Assembly (NCBI RefSeq): GCF_009688965.1
Contig: NZ_AP021875.1
Location: 1,674,001 to 1,738,000, forward strand
Length of the DNA: 64,000 nucleotides
Source: Desulfosarcina widdelii
Lineage (GTDB): Bacteria > Desulfobacterota > Desulfobacteria > Desulfobacterales > Desulfosarcinaceae
Direction: 5' to 3'
In this document: positions 15,636 to 24,385 of the stretch, one piece after another
Layout: every line of letters starts with the position of its first letter
Position numbering within the stretch: the stretch's first letter is position 1
The notes under the pieces: generated by a model
Database searches by the model: none
Told to the model about the DNA's origin: nothing
What the model saw: the letters and a program-made list of their open reading frames with translations, nothing else
Made by a program: the position numbers and the translations under genes

Positions 15636-16862
15636 TCAGCCCATTGTCGAACCGGAAGGCACGTGTTCGGCAATCCCGAAATCCTGCAGTTGTTCATCTT
15701 GAATACCCAGATAAATTGAGCGCCCGCTCTTCATGTGGACATTGACCTTGGCATTGAATACCCTGCGGGTATAGCCGTGCTTGTCGGACAGGATATAGCG
15801 GCCGATCCGGTATGTGCCGTCGGCGCCTTTCTGCCCTGTCAAATAGCACTTGATAGTCTCGACATGCTCTTTGCCAAGAACCAGATCCTCAAGGCTCGAT
15901 AGCCGTCGTTGGGTACGTTGGATGAAATCCACACTGTCCACCGGCAGGGTTGTTCGGACCTTTTTATCGGCCATGGGAACCGAAAAGTCGCCGATCAGAA
16001 TCTGACCGTCTTTGGCCTGGTCGATCATGCGGGCCAGCTCTATGGTAACATCGCCCACAATGTAGCTGAAGGTGGTTGGATTCAGCCCCTCGGATTGATA
16101 GAATTCGTAGTGCCCACCAACATGAAAGCAGGTGCGCAGCAGCGGTGCGGTAAAATTCCTGTTTTCGCTCCGGGCCACCGCGTTCTCTGCCAGAACCAGA
16201 TGCATGAAGTGATACAGGTCCACATTGGAGTCGATCCCCCGGTCCCGGTTCCAGATATAAAAACCGTCTCCCGTATTGGTGCGTGCAAACCGGATTTCGA
16301 TATCGCGTCCCATGAGTTTACTGTAGGCCGTGTTGACCGAATAGGATAAACTGTTGAGCTGGGCAACTTGAACAAGGGGGGCATAGTGAGAAAATCCGAC
16401 AATGTCGAACAGGGCGACGGCGCGATCCTCGACCCGGGTGATGCTGTATCGTTTCACCAGGGCATTGATTGTCTCGTGGGTCAGCTCTTTCCCCGGCGAA
16501 AAAGGAAGTGTTACATGCCGCGCCTCGACCCCCAAATGAGCGGCCGCGTCCTGCAGGTGTTCGAGGGTAACCATTTTGGGGCCCGCCACAAGATCGTGCA
16601 GCAGGGGATCGACAGGCCGAAGGACGGATCCTTTCGGGCCGCTATCTTGCGGGGTAGCATCGTAAACGGTCTCCGCAATGGCAAAATGAGGAACCACAAG
16701 TAGATGCATGCCCTTCTCGCAAGGCGACCATACGAGAATGATATTGCGGCCCAACTGCCAGAAACCGTAAAGAATTTCATCGAGGTGGGAAAGATATTCC
16801 CGGCTGGCCTGCCCTGCGGCCTTTTTTTCCTGGAACTGCTGTGTCCATGAGAATCGTTTCAT
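15636..16862 (-). CDS. Protein with class III nucleotidyl-cyclase-like domain
   Basis: This 408-residue soluble protein has a central region (about 160-320) resembling the class III cyclase catalytic fold: A-L-F-D-I-V-G-F-S near 165 and R-T-N-T-G-D-G-F-Y near 208 place two Asp residues where the metal-binding pair is expected. The usual adenine-recognition Lys before the T-G-D motif is absent, and the V-N-x-A-A-R motif reads V-T-I-E-L-A-R, so catalytic activity is doubtful. The N-terminal 150 residues are unassigned. It may be a degenerate cyclase acting as a regulatory domain. It lies immediately after pqiC on the same strand (5-base gap), so it may belong to that operon. Confidence 0.7.
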   Translation of the reverse strand: MKRFSWTQQFQEKKAAGQASREYLSHLDEILYGFWQLGRNIILVWSPCEKGMHLLVVPHFAIAETVYDATPQDSGPKGSVLRPVDPLLHDLVAGPKMVTLEHLQDAAAHLGVEARHVTLPFSPGKELTHETINALVKRYSITRVEDRAVALFDIVGFSHYAPLVQVAQLNSLSYSVNTAYSKLMGRDIEIRFARTNTGDGFYIWNRDRGIDSNVDLYHFMHLVLAENAVARSENRNFTAPLLRTCFHVGGHYEFYQSEGLNPTTFSYIVGDVTIELARMIDQAKDGQILIGDFSVPMADKKVRTTLPVDSVDFIQRTQRRLSSLEDLVLGKEHVETIKCYLTGQKGADGTYRIGRYILSDKHGYTRRVFNAKVNVHMKSGRSIYLGIQDEQLQDFGIAEHVPSGSTMG

Positions 16863-16867
16863 TTATC

Positions 16868-17473
16868 TCATTTTGACCCATTTAGGGCTTGCGCAATTTC
16901 CCGGCACAACATTTCCAATACCCGGCTGTGGGCCGCGGCCAGGGCCATGAAGCCCGTACCGGAAATCGGTTCGGAAATGCGGGTTTGCCAGGATCGTTCC
17001 GTCGCCGGTTCACCTTCGCTCCGCAAGGTCCACATCGCCCGGAGCCGCATCTTTTTTTCTGCGGTGCCGATCAATTCACCGAAGCGGACGGCAACGGTGA
17101 CATCCGGTTTCAACCCCGCCGGCAGGGGGTGGCCCACCACCTGGTCACGGGGGAGCAGCACCTGCAGGTTATCTTCCAGAACCTGCTGCACCAAACGGTC
17201 CGGATAATCCGCCCAGCGATGGAACTCGGAAATTTCCAGTTCGCTTGAACCATTGCGCATGACCATTTGCAAACGGTTGACATAGCTGGGCAGCCGAACC
17301 GGGCCGACGGCGACGATCCGGGGTCCGGGTTCTTCCATGGTCACCGGCGGACCATCTCCTGCGGCCATGGAATTCAAAACGTAGTGATTCACCGCAGGCG
17401 TAATCGACCGGCACCCGAAAACCATAAACAGCAGCAGGACCGGGATCAATTTCCGCATAAACGGCCGTTTCAT
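16868..17473 (-). CDS. pqiC: PqiC-type ABC-transport auxiliary lipoprotein
   Basis: This 201-residue lipoprotein has a lipobox (V-F-G-C near residue 21) and the family fold seen in PqiC/YmbA, with I-V-A-V-G-P-V-R-L-P-S-Y-V-N-R near residue 50. PqiC anchors the PqiB needle at the outer membrane in a system that moves lipids across the envelope. Its start overlaps the end of pqiB by 4 bases. The order pqiA-pqiA-pqiB-pqiC matches the E. coli operon except for the split pqiA. Confidence 0.88.
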   Translation of the reverse strand: MKRPFMRKLIPVLLLFMVFGCRSITPAVNHYVLNSMAAGDGPPVTMEEPGPRIVAVGPVRLPSYVNRLQMVMRNGSSELEISEFHRWADYPDRLVQQVLEDNLQVLLPRDQVVGHPLPAGLKPDVTVAVRFGELIGTAEKKMRLRAMWTLRSEGEPATERSWQTRISEPISGTGFMALAAAHSRVLEMLCREIAQALNGSK

Positions 17474-19152
17474 TGCCGATCCCCCTTTCCGAAGACAATT
17501 GCGTCGGGATGCCTTTCCAGATAATCGGCCAGGGCTTCCACGGATCGAGCGGCATCCTGCAACTCGAGCAGCAACCGATTGAGGTTGTTCACGACGGGCG
17601 CACCCTCGCCCAAAACGGTGTTGGCCCGTTCCAATGCCTGCTCACCAATGGTCATAGCGCCTTTGATCTGGTCGAGCATTTCGTTGAGTTTGGGAATGGT
17701 TCCTTCGTTGAAACCGGATGTGACCTTCTTGAACTCGGCAAAACTCTGGTCGATATTGTCGATGGCGCTCTCCAGGGTGGTCGATCCGATCACGGTCGTC
17801 ACCTTCCCCGCAGCCTGCCGGATATCTTTCAGGGTTTCTTCTATGGGAAGGTTGTTGAGGCGATCCAAAAATCCTTTAGCCGTCGCCGTAATTTCCTCCA
17901 CCGTATTGGGAATGGTGGGCAGCACCGGATAGGTGTCCGCCCTGTGGATTTTCCGAGGCTCAGCGTCCGGGTGAAGCCGCATGCTCACGTAGCTTTGCCC
18001 GGTTAAGAGGTTCCCGATGCGCTGCTGGGCGCGCAGCCCTTTTTCCACCAGGCGCTCCATCACCTGGTACTCGGGAATGGCCAGTTCTCCGGACAGTTCG
18101 ATGCGGTCCGGTTCGATGGCGATCAGCACCGGAATCTTGAATGTCAGTCGGTCCTGGTCGAAAAGAAGCCGGATGCTGACCACTTCTCCGATCTTGATGC
18201 CGTAAAAATCCACCGGAGCCCCGGCAGACAGCCCCCGGACCGTCTCTTCGAAGTACAGCAGATAGTACTCCCGATAGCTATAACTGGCGGCATTGGCGCT
18301 GTCCCGACTTTCGTACAGGGTGAATATCTGATTCGGCGTGGGGGGCGGATCGGCGCTCATGCCTTCGGCAGTAAAAAAGGAAATCCCGCCCACCAGCAGG
18401 CTGGCCAGGGAAGGTGTGTCAACACGAACGCCGTCGGGGCCAAGGTTCATATTCAGACCGCTGGCATTGTAGAATCGCGAGCTGCGTTTCACCTGGTGAT
18501 GATAAGGGGCCTCGACAAAAACCTCTAGCAGGACCCCTGTCCCATCCTCGGCCATATCCACATCGGTCACCCGCCCCACCTTGACCTGGCGGTAGTACAC
18601 CGGCGATCCGATATCCAGCGAGCCCAGTCGGTCGGCCCGCAGACTGAACTGCTGGCCGGGCGTATCCCTGAAAATGGCCGGCGGCTTTTCCTTTCCTTCG
18701 AAGCGGTGCACGATCTTGCCGCCGCTGCCCGGCATCATACCGATATAGGCTCCGGAAAAAAGGGTGCTGATACCAGAGACCTCGCCCACCGCCACGCGCG
18801 CCCGGACGATCCAGAACAGGGTGTCCCCGGTCAGATAGTCGGCCACATCGCGGCTCATTTCCGCTGTGACCAATACCTCAGACAGATCCTCGCTGAGCTG
18901 GATGGTCCGGACTTTACCGACGCTGACATCCTTGTATTTGATTTCCGTTTTTCCGGGAACCAGACCTTCGGCGGACTTGAAAACGATGGTAATGGCCGGA
19001 CCGGTTTCCCGGATGGCTTTTACGGCCAGCCAGCCGCCGATCAGTGCGGCCAGCAGCGGAATCAGCCAGACAACCGAAAACCGTTTCCCACGCTGGATTT
19101 CGGGCTCGGGTATCGCTTCTGCTGGATCGTTCTCAACGGGCGGTTGACTCAT
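17470..19152 (-). CDS. pqiB: PqiB-type MCE-domain protein
   Basis: This protein of 560 residues has one N-terminal membrane helix (about residues 28-45) followed by repeated MCE (mammalian cell entry) domains, each starting with a G-L-V-P-G-K-T-E-I-K-Y or L-D-I-G-S-P-V-Y-Y-R-like motif. A C-terminal helical segment completes it. MCE proteins form tubes that carry lipids between the inner and outer membranes. Length is close to E. coli PqiB. The ATG at 19152 is preferred because it begins just before the family start; the frame continues upstream to 19170 inside the preceding pqiA gene. The overlap suggests translational coupling. Confidence 0.92.
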   Translation of the reverse strand: MSQPPVENDPAEAIPEPEIQRGKRFSVVWLIPLLAALIGGWLAVKAIRETGPAITIVFKSAEGLVPGKTEIKYKDVSVGKVRTIQLSEDLSEVLVTAEMSRDVADYLTGDTLFWIVRARVAVGEVSGISTLFSGAYIGMMPGSGGKIVHRFEGKEKPPAIFRDTPGQQFSLRADRLGSLDIGSPVYYRQVKVGRVTDVDMAEDGTGVLLEVFVEAPYHHQVKRSSRFYNASGLNMNLGPDGVRVDTPSLASLLVGGISFFTAEGMSADPPPTPNQIFTLYESRDSANAASYSYREYYLLYFEETVRGLSAGAPVDFYGIKIGEVVSIRLLFDQDRLTFKIPVLIAIEPDRIELSGELAIPEYQVMERLVEKGLRAQQRIGNLLTGQSYVSMRLHPDAEPRKIHRADTYPVLPTIPNTVEEITATAKGFLDRLNNLPIEETLKDIRQAAGKVTTVIGSTTLESAIDNIDQSFAEFKKVTSGFNEGTIPKLNEMLDQIKGAMTIGEQALERANTVLGEGAPVVNNLNRLLLELQDAARSVEALADYLERHPDAIVFGKGDRQ

Positions 19153-19795
19153 CTTCTCTCTCCATCGCATCCCAGATCAGTCTCGGGTCGAAGGTTTCGG
19201 CCGCGACCATGGTAACGATTACCACTGCGGCAAAATAGACGACGCCGGCGCCTGCCTCGATGGTCGTCAGATACCCCAGGCGCACCAGGGAAACCAGCAC
19301 GGCCACCACGAAGACATCCAGCATGGACCAGCGCCCCACCAACTCCGTGATTCGGTACAGGCGGGTGCGATCTTCCGGTCTCCAGGCCCAACCCTGCTGT
19401 ACCGAGATCAGCAGCCCAATGAGAACGATCAGTTTGGCAATGGGAACCACGATGCTGGCCACGAAAATGATCAGGGCGATTCCCCACGAACCGGTTCGCA
19501 TGAAATAGAGAACACCGCTGAGGATCGTGTCGGACTGGCTGCTGCCCAGGTAAGTCGTGACGGTGACCGGCAGCATGTTGGCCGGGATATAAAGAATAAG
19601 AGCCGCAATGACCAAAGCCCAGGTTCGGGCGATGCTGTTGGGTTTTCTCAAGTGCAGTCGGGCGCCGCATCGCGGGCAGCGGATGGTCTGCCGATTTGAC
19701 GGACTGGGCCGGCAAACCAGCAGGCGGCAGCTATGACAGGCGATCAGACCTGCCGCTGCGGCTGTAACGCTGGCGGTCGCACGCCTCGGGTTCAT
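19133..19795 (-). CDS. pqiA: PqiA-family membrane protein, second half type
   Basis: This 220-residue protein has a zinc-ribbon-like N-terminus (C-H-S-C near 20 and C-P-R-C-G near 40) followed by four hydrophobic helices. The conserved P-A-N-M-L-P-V, S-G-V-L-Y-F and V-P-I-A-K-L motifs of the PqiA/YebS family are present. E. coli PqiA contains two such modules in one chain; here they are separate genes, this being the downstream one. It overlaps both the upstream pqiA-like gene and pqiB. Exact start between 19795 and internal ATGs is not certain. Confidence 0.88.
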   Translation of the reverse strand: MNPRRATASVTAAAAGLIACHSCRLLVCRPSPSNRQTIRCPRCGARLHLRKPNSIARTWALVIAALILYIPANMLPVTVTTYLGSSQSDTILSGVLYFMRTGSWGIALIIFVASIVVPIAKLIVLIGLLISVQQGWAWRPEDRTRLYRITELVGRWSMLDVFVVAVLVSLVRLGYLTTIEAGAGVVYFAAVVIVTMVAAETFDPRLIWDAMEREDESTAR

Positions 19796-20391
19796 TGCTT
19801 AATCCCCTCCCAGACGGCACGGGGATCCAGAAAAGCACTGACACTGGCCAGGACAAACACCAGGGCCAGAAAAGAAAACAGCGCGGTTCCCGGGATAATG
19901 GTGGCCATTTTCGACAGTTTGACCACCGATACCAGGATTCCCAACAAAAAAATCTCGGTCATGCTCCAGGGCCGCAGATTCAGGGCCATGCGGAATACGT
20001 GTCGGGTCAATGGCAGGCGAAAGCCCCGTTTGATCGGCCACAACACGTAAACCAGCGCCATCAGGAGTGTACATGGAATCAGCATGCTGGTGAGCAATAC
20101 CAAAATGGCCACACCGGCCATGCTCTGTCGGGAAAGCATGATCGTTCCGGTAATCAGGTTGGTTTCCAGAACGGCCCCTTGGGACTCCAGTGAGAGGAAG
20201 GGGTAGATATTTGCTATTACGAATAGAAACAGACCGGTAAGGGCAAAGGCCAGGGTACGGTCCACGGTCTTCGGGGCGTGGACGTACAACAGGGCACCGC
20301 AACGGCGGCACCGGGCCTTGCTGTTTGCCGGCAGCGGCTGCATGCGGTGCAGCAGGTCGCACTCATGGCAGGCAATCAGGGGTTGCGTCAT
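19792..20391 (-). CDS. pqiA: PqiA-family membrane protein, first half type
   Basis: This 199-residue protein has the same plan as its neighbour: C-H-E-C (residues 9-12) and C-R-R-C-G (about 28-32) form a zinc-ribbon-like module, then four membrane helices with I-A-N-I-Y-P-F and I-P-C-T-L-L-M motifs. The two PqiA-like proteins probably pair to replace the two-module PqiA of enterobacteria. The ATG at 20391 begins right before the first Cys pair. An AT-rich palindrome lies just upstream. Confidence 0.88.
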   Translation of the reverse strand: MTQPLIACHECDLLHRMQPLPANSKARCRRCGALLYVHAPKTVDRTLAFALTGLFLFVIANIYPFLSLESQGAVLETNLITGTIMLSRQSMAGVAILVLLTSMLIPCTLLMALVYVLWPIKRGFRLPLTRHVFRMALNLRPWSMTEIFLLGILVSVVKLSKMATIIPGTALFSFLALVFVLASVSAFLDPRAVWEGIKQ

Positions 20392-20413
20392 GGCGGCATG
20401 GGCAGTTAAAGGT

Positions 20414-20442
20414 TAAAATAGTGTTTAAATACCACTATTTTA
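20414..20442. promoter_or_regulatory. 10-bp inverted repeat upstream of the pqi operon
   Basis: TAAAATAGTG (20414-20423) and CACTATTTTA (20433-20442) are perfectly complementary around a 9-base AT spacer. It lies 22 bases before the first pqiA start and 26 bases after the 52-residue gene. It could be an operator for the pqi operon or an AT-rich processing or termination structure. Confidence 0.45.
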
Positions 20443-20468
20443 GAAACCATGCAACGCAAAGAATAGCT

Positions 20469-20627
20469 TTATGCAACCTGCGAATCGGGTTTGCCCTTCC
20501 GGCGACGGATGACCTTGACGACGTCAGGCGTTTTTCTCGAGGAGGCACCGACAGTCCGCTTTTTATCGGTCTGGGTGAAAAGTTGGAGCAGTTTGGCTTC
20601 GATTTGTTTCTTTTTGTTCTCGTCCAT
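20469..20627 (-). CDS. Small basic protein (52 aa)
   Basis: An ATG at 20627 opens a 52-codon frame ending in TAA at 20469-20471. The product starts M-D-E-N-K-K-K-Q-I-E and ends P-D-S-Q-V-A, with many Lys and Arg residues (including R-R-R-K-G-K), which suggests nucleic-acid or ribosome binding. No membrane segment or cysteines. It reads in the same direction as the pqi operon, 77 bases upstream of it. The start has only a weak AGAAGA ribosome-binding site. I regard it as a real gene because of its biased, non-random composition, but the function is unknown. Confidence 0.6.
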   Translation of the reverse strand: MDENKKKQIEAKLLQLFTQTDKKRTVGASSRKTPDVVKVIRRRKGKPDSQVA

Positions 20628-21113
20628 CAATTTTCTTCTTGGTTAGTTGGTTGTTCGGTCTATACGATCCTCAGCTGCGGTCACTCCATGCCGGTCTGGC
20701 CGGCGTGACCCGCAATCGGCGGTTCGCACTCCGTATCAATGTTTGCAATCCACCTGCCGTTCAGGGATTTACTTCAGCACAATGCTTTTTAAAGGGGAGG
20801 TAAACACCACTTTACGTCGGGGACAACACTCGACCCACCGGTTGAGCAATAATGAGCGTTGGCGCACTGCTTACACCAGATAAAGGGTCTTGGCAAGTGC
20901 TAAACGCGATAATTGTCGATTTTTCCGAAGAATTTCCCCGAATCGGGGGTGTTTTTGTGCATGCGCGAGGAAGCGTTGCAACATTGCACCCTTGCAATCC
21001 TGTAATCCTGACGATAAGACTGGCGCATGCCGGCCAAGTAGCGTATAAAGATTCGGTCACGACAGCCTGCGGTACGCGATGTTCGAATTTTCCGACAAAA
21101 ACGCATTGCCATC
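20628..21113. other. Intergenic region between the 52-aa gene and the sigma-54 activator
   Basis: About 490 bases with no open frame that has a credible start, composition or family motif. It should contain divergent promoters for the 52-aa gene and the sigma-54 activator, but I see no convincing -35/-10 or -24/-12 pair. The 20880-20900 TTGGCAAGTGCTAA motif does not have the right spacing for sigma-54. Confidence 0.5.
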
Positions 21114-22499
21114 ATGAAAAAGTCAAACCCCACGCCCATTTTGGAAAACGTCACCGAAATCATCCTGGAAAGCATCTCCGACGGCGTGTTTACCGTCGAC
21201 CACGAATGGCGCATCATGTCCTTCAATCGCGCTGCGGAAAAAATTACCGGAATTCCCCGTCACGAGGCGATCGGCCGCCACTGCTGGGAGGTTTTCCGGT
21301 CCAACATGTGTGAGGAGGACTGCGCCCTGAAACGAACCATGGAAGAAGGTGCCTCCCTGACCAATACCTCCACTTATATCGTCCGAAGCGACAAAAAAAG
21401 GATCCCCATTTCTGTTTCCACGGCACCGCTGATCGGCTGCGATGGCGAAGTGCTGGGGGGCGTGGAAACCTTCCGGGACCGCAGCGTGGTGGAAGCCCTG
21501 CGTAAATGCCTGGACGGCCGCTTTCAGATTGGCGATATCGTCAGTCGCAGCGATGCCATGCATAAAATCCTGGCGATATTGCCCATGGTGGCGGAAAGCG
21601 GCAGCACGGTCCTGATCGAGGGCGAGACCGGTACAGGCAAGGAATTGCTGGCCCGGGCGATTCACGAGGCCAGTCCCCGCAAAGGCAAGCCCTTTGTGGC
21701 AATCAACTGTGGCGCCCTGCCCGACACCCTGCTGGAATCCGAACTCTTCGGCTACAAAGCAGGGGCTTTTACCAACGCCACGAAGGATAAAACCGGTTAC
21801 TTTGCGGCCACCCGGGGCGGTACGATTTTCCTGGATGAAATCGGAGACACCAGTTCGGCCTTTCAGGTGAAACTGCTTCGCGTCCTGGAAGAACAGGCCT
21901 TCGTACCACTCGGTTCGGTTAAAAAAATCGTATCCGATGTCCGTGTCATCGCCGCCACCAACCAGAATCTGGCCGATCAGGTCGCCGGGGGGAAATTCCG
22001 CCAGGACCTGTTCTATCGCATCAACGTGGTTCGCATGAACCTGCCTCCCCTTCGGCAGCGCAAGGAGGACATCCCCCTGCTCATCGGGCATTTCATCGAA
22101 AAAATGAACCTGCTGCGAGGAAAGGCGATCACCGGTGTGGATGACCGGGTCCTCCAGATCCTCATGAGCCACGACTATCCCGGCAATATCCGCGAACTGG
22201 AAAACTTCATCGAACACGCCTTCGTTCTGTGCAGGGGTGGAAACATCACGGTGGATCACCTGCCCGGCAGCATGGACTACCGCCAGCGGCCGCCCGAAGA
22301 GCAAAACGGCCTTACCCACACACTCAATTCCACCGAAGCCCATGCCATCACGAATGCACTTAAACGCAACCATTACAACCGCCTGGCCGCAGCCAAAGAG
22401 CTGGGCATGCACAAAAGCACCCTTTTTCGTAAAATAAAAAAACTGGGCATCGTTCTTCCGCAGACCGACGGCCGCTCGAAGACCGAAAAAAGGGGATAG
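21114..22499 (+). CDS. Sigma-54-dependent transcriptional activator with PAS sensor
   Basis: This 461-residue protein has three parts. A PAS domain (about 10-125) contains a cluster of three Cys (57, 66, 70). The AAA+ domain (about 140-370) has Walker A G-E-T-G-T-G-K-E at 170-177 and Walker B G-G-T-I-F-L-D-E at 235-242. A Fis-type HTH is at about 408-446. The loop that contacts sigma-54 reads G-A-F-T-N-A (217-222) instead of the canonical G-A-F-T-G-A. It is followed by a good -24/-12 promoter for the ORP-like operon, so it is probably the cognate activator, as in the Desulfovibrio ORP locus. The cysteine cluster could make it redox- or metal-responsive (inference). Confidence 0.92.
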   Translation: MKKSNPTPILENVTEIILESISDGVFTVDHEWRIMSFNRAAEKITGIPRHEAIGRHCWEVFRSNMCEEDCALKRTMEEGASLTNTSTYIVRSDKKRIPISVSTAPLIGCDGEVLGGVETFRDRSVVEALRKCLDGRFQIGDIVSRSDAMHKILAILPMVAESGSTVLIEGETGTGKELLARAIHEASPRKGKPFVAINCGALPDTLLESELFGYKAGAFTNATKDKTGYFAATRGGTIFLDEIGDTSSAFQVKLLRVLEEQAFVPLGSVKKIVSDVRVIAATNQNLADQVAGGKFRQDLFYRINVVRMNLPPLRQRKEDIPLLIGHFIEKMNLLRGKAITGVDDRVLQILMSHDYPGNIRELENFIEHAFVLCRGGNITVDHLPGSMDYRQRPPEEQNGLTHTLNSTEAHAITNALKRNHYNRLAAAKELGMHKSTLFRKIKKLGIVLPQTDGRSKTEKRG

Positions 22500-22703
22500 T
22501 CGCCGGTGGCCTCTGGTGCATCTTTTTCGATTTTTAGCATCGCCATCTGGCGGGATAGAGTCGCACATAGGGTCGCTGTTTTGGTTGCACATATGCAACC
22601 CTTTTTTGGCCATTCGTTTCCCGTTTTCACATTTCTACCATCCAACCTTTTGTCATTCTTATATAAAAATAAATTCAAACCATACGATTCTACCATTGAA
22701 AAA

Positions 22704-22718
22704 TGGCATATGCTTTGC
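22704..22718 (+). promoter_or_regulatory. Sigma-54 (-24/-12) promoter of the ORP-like operon
   Basis: The sequence TGGCATATGCTTTGC has GG at 22705-22706 and GC at 22717-22718 with exactly 10 bases between, matching the TGGCAC-N5-TTGC consensus closely. The predicted start of transcription is near 22730, leaving a leader of about 20 bases with a good ribosome-binding site (AGGAG) before the ATG at 22750. Confidence 0.8.
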
Positions 22719-22749
22719 TCAATAGTAAAACAAAACGCAGGAGAACACG

Positions 22750-23502
22750 ATGAAAGTAGCTGTCACCGTCTGGGAGGAACGCATTTCACCGGTGTTTGAC
22801 GCCTCACGGCGCCTGTTGATCGCGAAGATCGAAGACCTCCGGATTACGGATCGGTCCTACGTCATTTTCGATCCCGAAATGCCGTCCAACCTGACGAAAA
22901 TCTTGTCGGAACTCGACGTGCCCGTGCTGATATGCGGTGCGGTGTCCCAAGTGCCGGCAACCATCATAACCAACGGCGGCATCAAACTGATTCCCTTCAT
23001 CACCGGTGAAGTGAACCGTGTCCTGGAGGCGTATGCCCTGGGAAATTCTCTTTCCCCCTCCTTCGTGATGCCCGGCTGCCATGACGGTGACCACTGTGCA
23101 GAAACCCATTCACAAAAATTAAGGAGCAACCCATTGACCCAACTGCTGTTCGTCACGACCCAACAGAATCGTTTCGCCGCGCTGCAGGCGGAAATCGAAG
23201 CACGCAACGGATCGGTCGCCCGGGCGGCCTCAGGCAACCAGGCATTGGAGACCTTACGCAAAACACCTGCAGACCTTGTCGTAGTGGATGAAGACCTTGG
23301 GGACATGCCCGGGCTGACGTTCGTCGAACGGCTGGTCGCCGTCAATCCCATGATCAATTGTGCCCTTGTCAGTTCGCTTTCCGAAAAAGCGTACCACGAG
23401 GCCAGTGAGGGGCTGGGCATTTTGATGCAGCTTCCAGCCGAACCGGACCGCGGCGACGCAGAGCGGCTGATGACCCATTTGAATCAAATTTTACAAGCAT
23501 AA
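22750..23502 (+). CDS. NifX/NifB-type cofactor domain fused to a receiver-like domain
   Basis: This 250-residue protein begins with a dinitrogenase iron-molybdenum cofactor biosynthesis (NifX/NafY-like) domain (about 1-100). This kind of small domain binds metal-sulfur clusters, including the Cu-Mo cluster of orange protein. A short His/Cys linker (C-H-D-G-D-H-C, near residue 112) joins it to a C-terminal half (about 130-250) resembling a response-regulator receiver: L-L-F-V-T-T, D-L-V-V-V-D-E-D near 176, and C-A-L-V-S-S near 205. It is the first gene of the sigma-54-controlled operon. The acidic D-E-D could be the phospho-acceptor area, but no histidine kinase is nearby. Confidence 0.82.
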   Translation: MKVAVTVWEERISPVFDASRRLLIAKIEDLRITDRSYVIFDPEMPSNLTKILSELDVPVLICGAVSQVPATIITNGGIKLIPFITGEVNRVLEAYALGNSLSPSFVMPGCHDGDHCAETHSQKLRSNPLTQLLFVTTQQNRFAALQAEIEARNGSVARAASGNQALETLRKTPADLVVVDEDLGDMPGLTFVERLVAVNPMINCALVSSLSEKAYHEASEGLGILMQLPAEPDRGDAERLMTHLNQILQA

Positions 23503-23514
23503 CGAGGAGAACCG

Positions 23515-24360
23515 ATGAAAAAATCATCCGACGGTATCGGTATCATGGACAAGCCTCCGGAACCGAGTCCCGATGAACTGGCCAAACGGTCGTTGAACAA
23601 AATCAAGAACAAAATCATGGTCATGAGCGGTAAAGGCGGCGTCGGGAAATCCAGTGTCTCCGTCAACCTGGCCATCGCCCTGGCCGAAAAAGGATTCAAG
23701 GTCGGTTTGATGGATGTGGATATCCACGGGCCCGACATTCCCAGAATGCTGGGACTTTCTGGAATGCTGGAAGCCAGCGCCGACAGAAAACTGAACCCGA
23801 TGCACTATTCAGACAACCTGTCGGCGGTTTCCATCGAATCGCTTATGGTCAACAAGGACGAAGCGGTCATCTGGCGGGGGCCGGTCAAACACGGCGCCAT
23901 CCGCCAGTTTCTCAGCGAGGTGGCGTGGGGCAACCTGGATTACCTGATTATCGACTCCCCTCCCGGGACCGGCGACGAACCCCTCACCGTGGCGCAGTTA
24001 ATCAAAGATGCCCGCGCCGTCATCGTCACCACCCCCCAGGAGGTCGCCCTGGCGGACGTAAGAAAATCGATCAGCTTTTGCAAGACCGTCAAAATGGAAA
24101 TTCTCGGTCTCATCGAAAACATGAGCGGCTACACCTGCCCCCATTGCGGCAAATCCGTCGACTTGTTCGGTTCCGGCGGAGGAGAACGGACGGCGTTGCA
24201 GTCCGGGTTGAAGCTTTTAGGGCGCATCCCCTTCGATCCACGGGTGGTGCAATGCGGCGACGCCGGCGTCTCCTACAGCCGGCAGTATGCGGACTCTCCA
24301 GTCTCCAAAGCCTTTTTGGAAATCGTGGACCAGGTTGCCGCGGCCCTTGAAAAAAATTGA
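23515..24360 (+). CDS. Mrp/NBP35-family P-loop ATPase (MinD-like, ORP-associated)
   Basis: This 281-residue ATPase of the Mrp/ApbC family is involved in Fe-S or metal-cluster assembly. The deviant Walker A (G-K-G-G-V-G-K-S, residues 39-46), D-V-D-I-H-G-P-D and the Y-L-I-I-D-S-P-P-G-T-G-D motif are clear. C-P-H-C (about 208-211) matches the CxxC that bridges an Fe-S cluster in dimers of this family. A good AGGAG lies before the ATG. In the Desulfovibrio ORP locus, MinD-type ATPases are encoded with NifX-type proteins; the same arrangement is seen here. Confidence 0.92.
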   Translation: MKKSSDGIGIMDKPPEPSPDELAKRSLNKIKNKIMVMSGKGGVGKSSVSVNLAIALAEKGFKVGLMDVDIHGPDIPRMLGLSGMLEASADRKLNPMHYSDNLSAVSIESLMVNKDEAVIWRGPVKHGAIRQFLSEVAWGNLDYLIIDSPPGTGDEPLTVAQLIKDARAVIVTTPQEVALADVRKSISFCKTVKMEILGLIENMSGYTCPHCGKSVDLFGSGGGERTALQSGLKLLGRIPFDPRVVQCGDAGVSYSRQYADSPVSKAFLEIVDQVAAALEKN

Positions 24361-24385
24361 CGGAGGAGGAAGGAGGATTGTAACG

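Noticed and set aside
20880..20900. TTGGCAAGTGCTAAAC as a sigma-54 promoter
   Set aside because: No GC pair at the required 10-base spacing after GG.
21123..22613. 496-codon minus-strand frame opposite the sigma-54 activator
   Set aside because: It is the shadow of a gene with clear AAA+ motifs on the other strand; its own product has no family motif and a biased composition.
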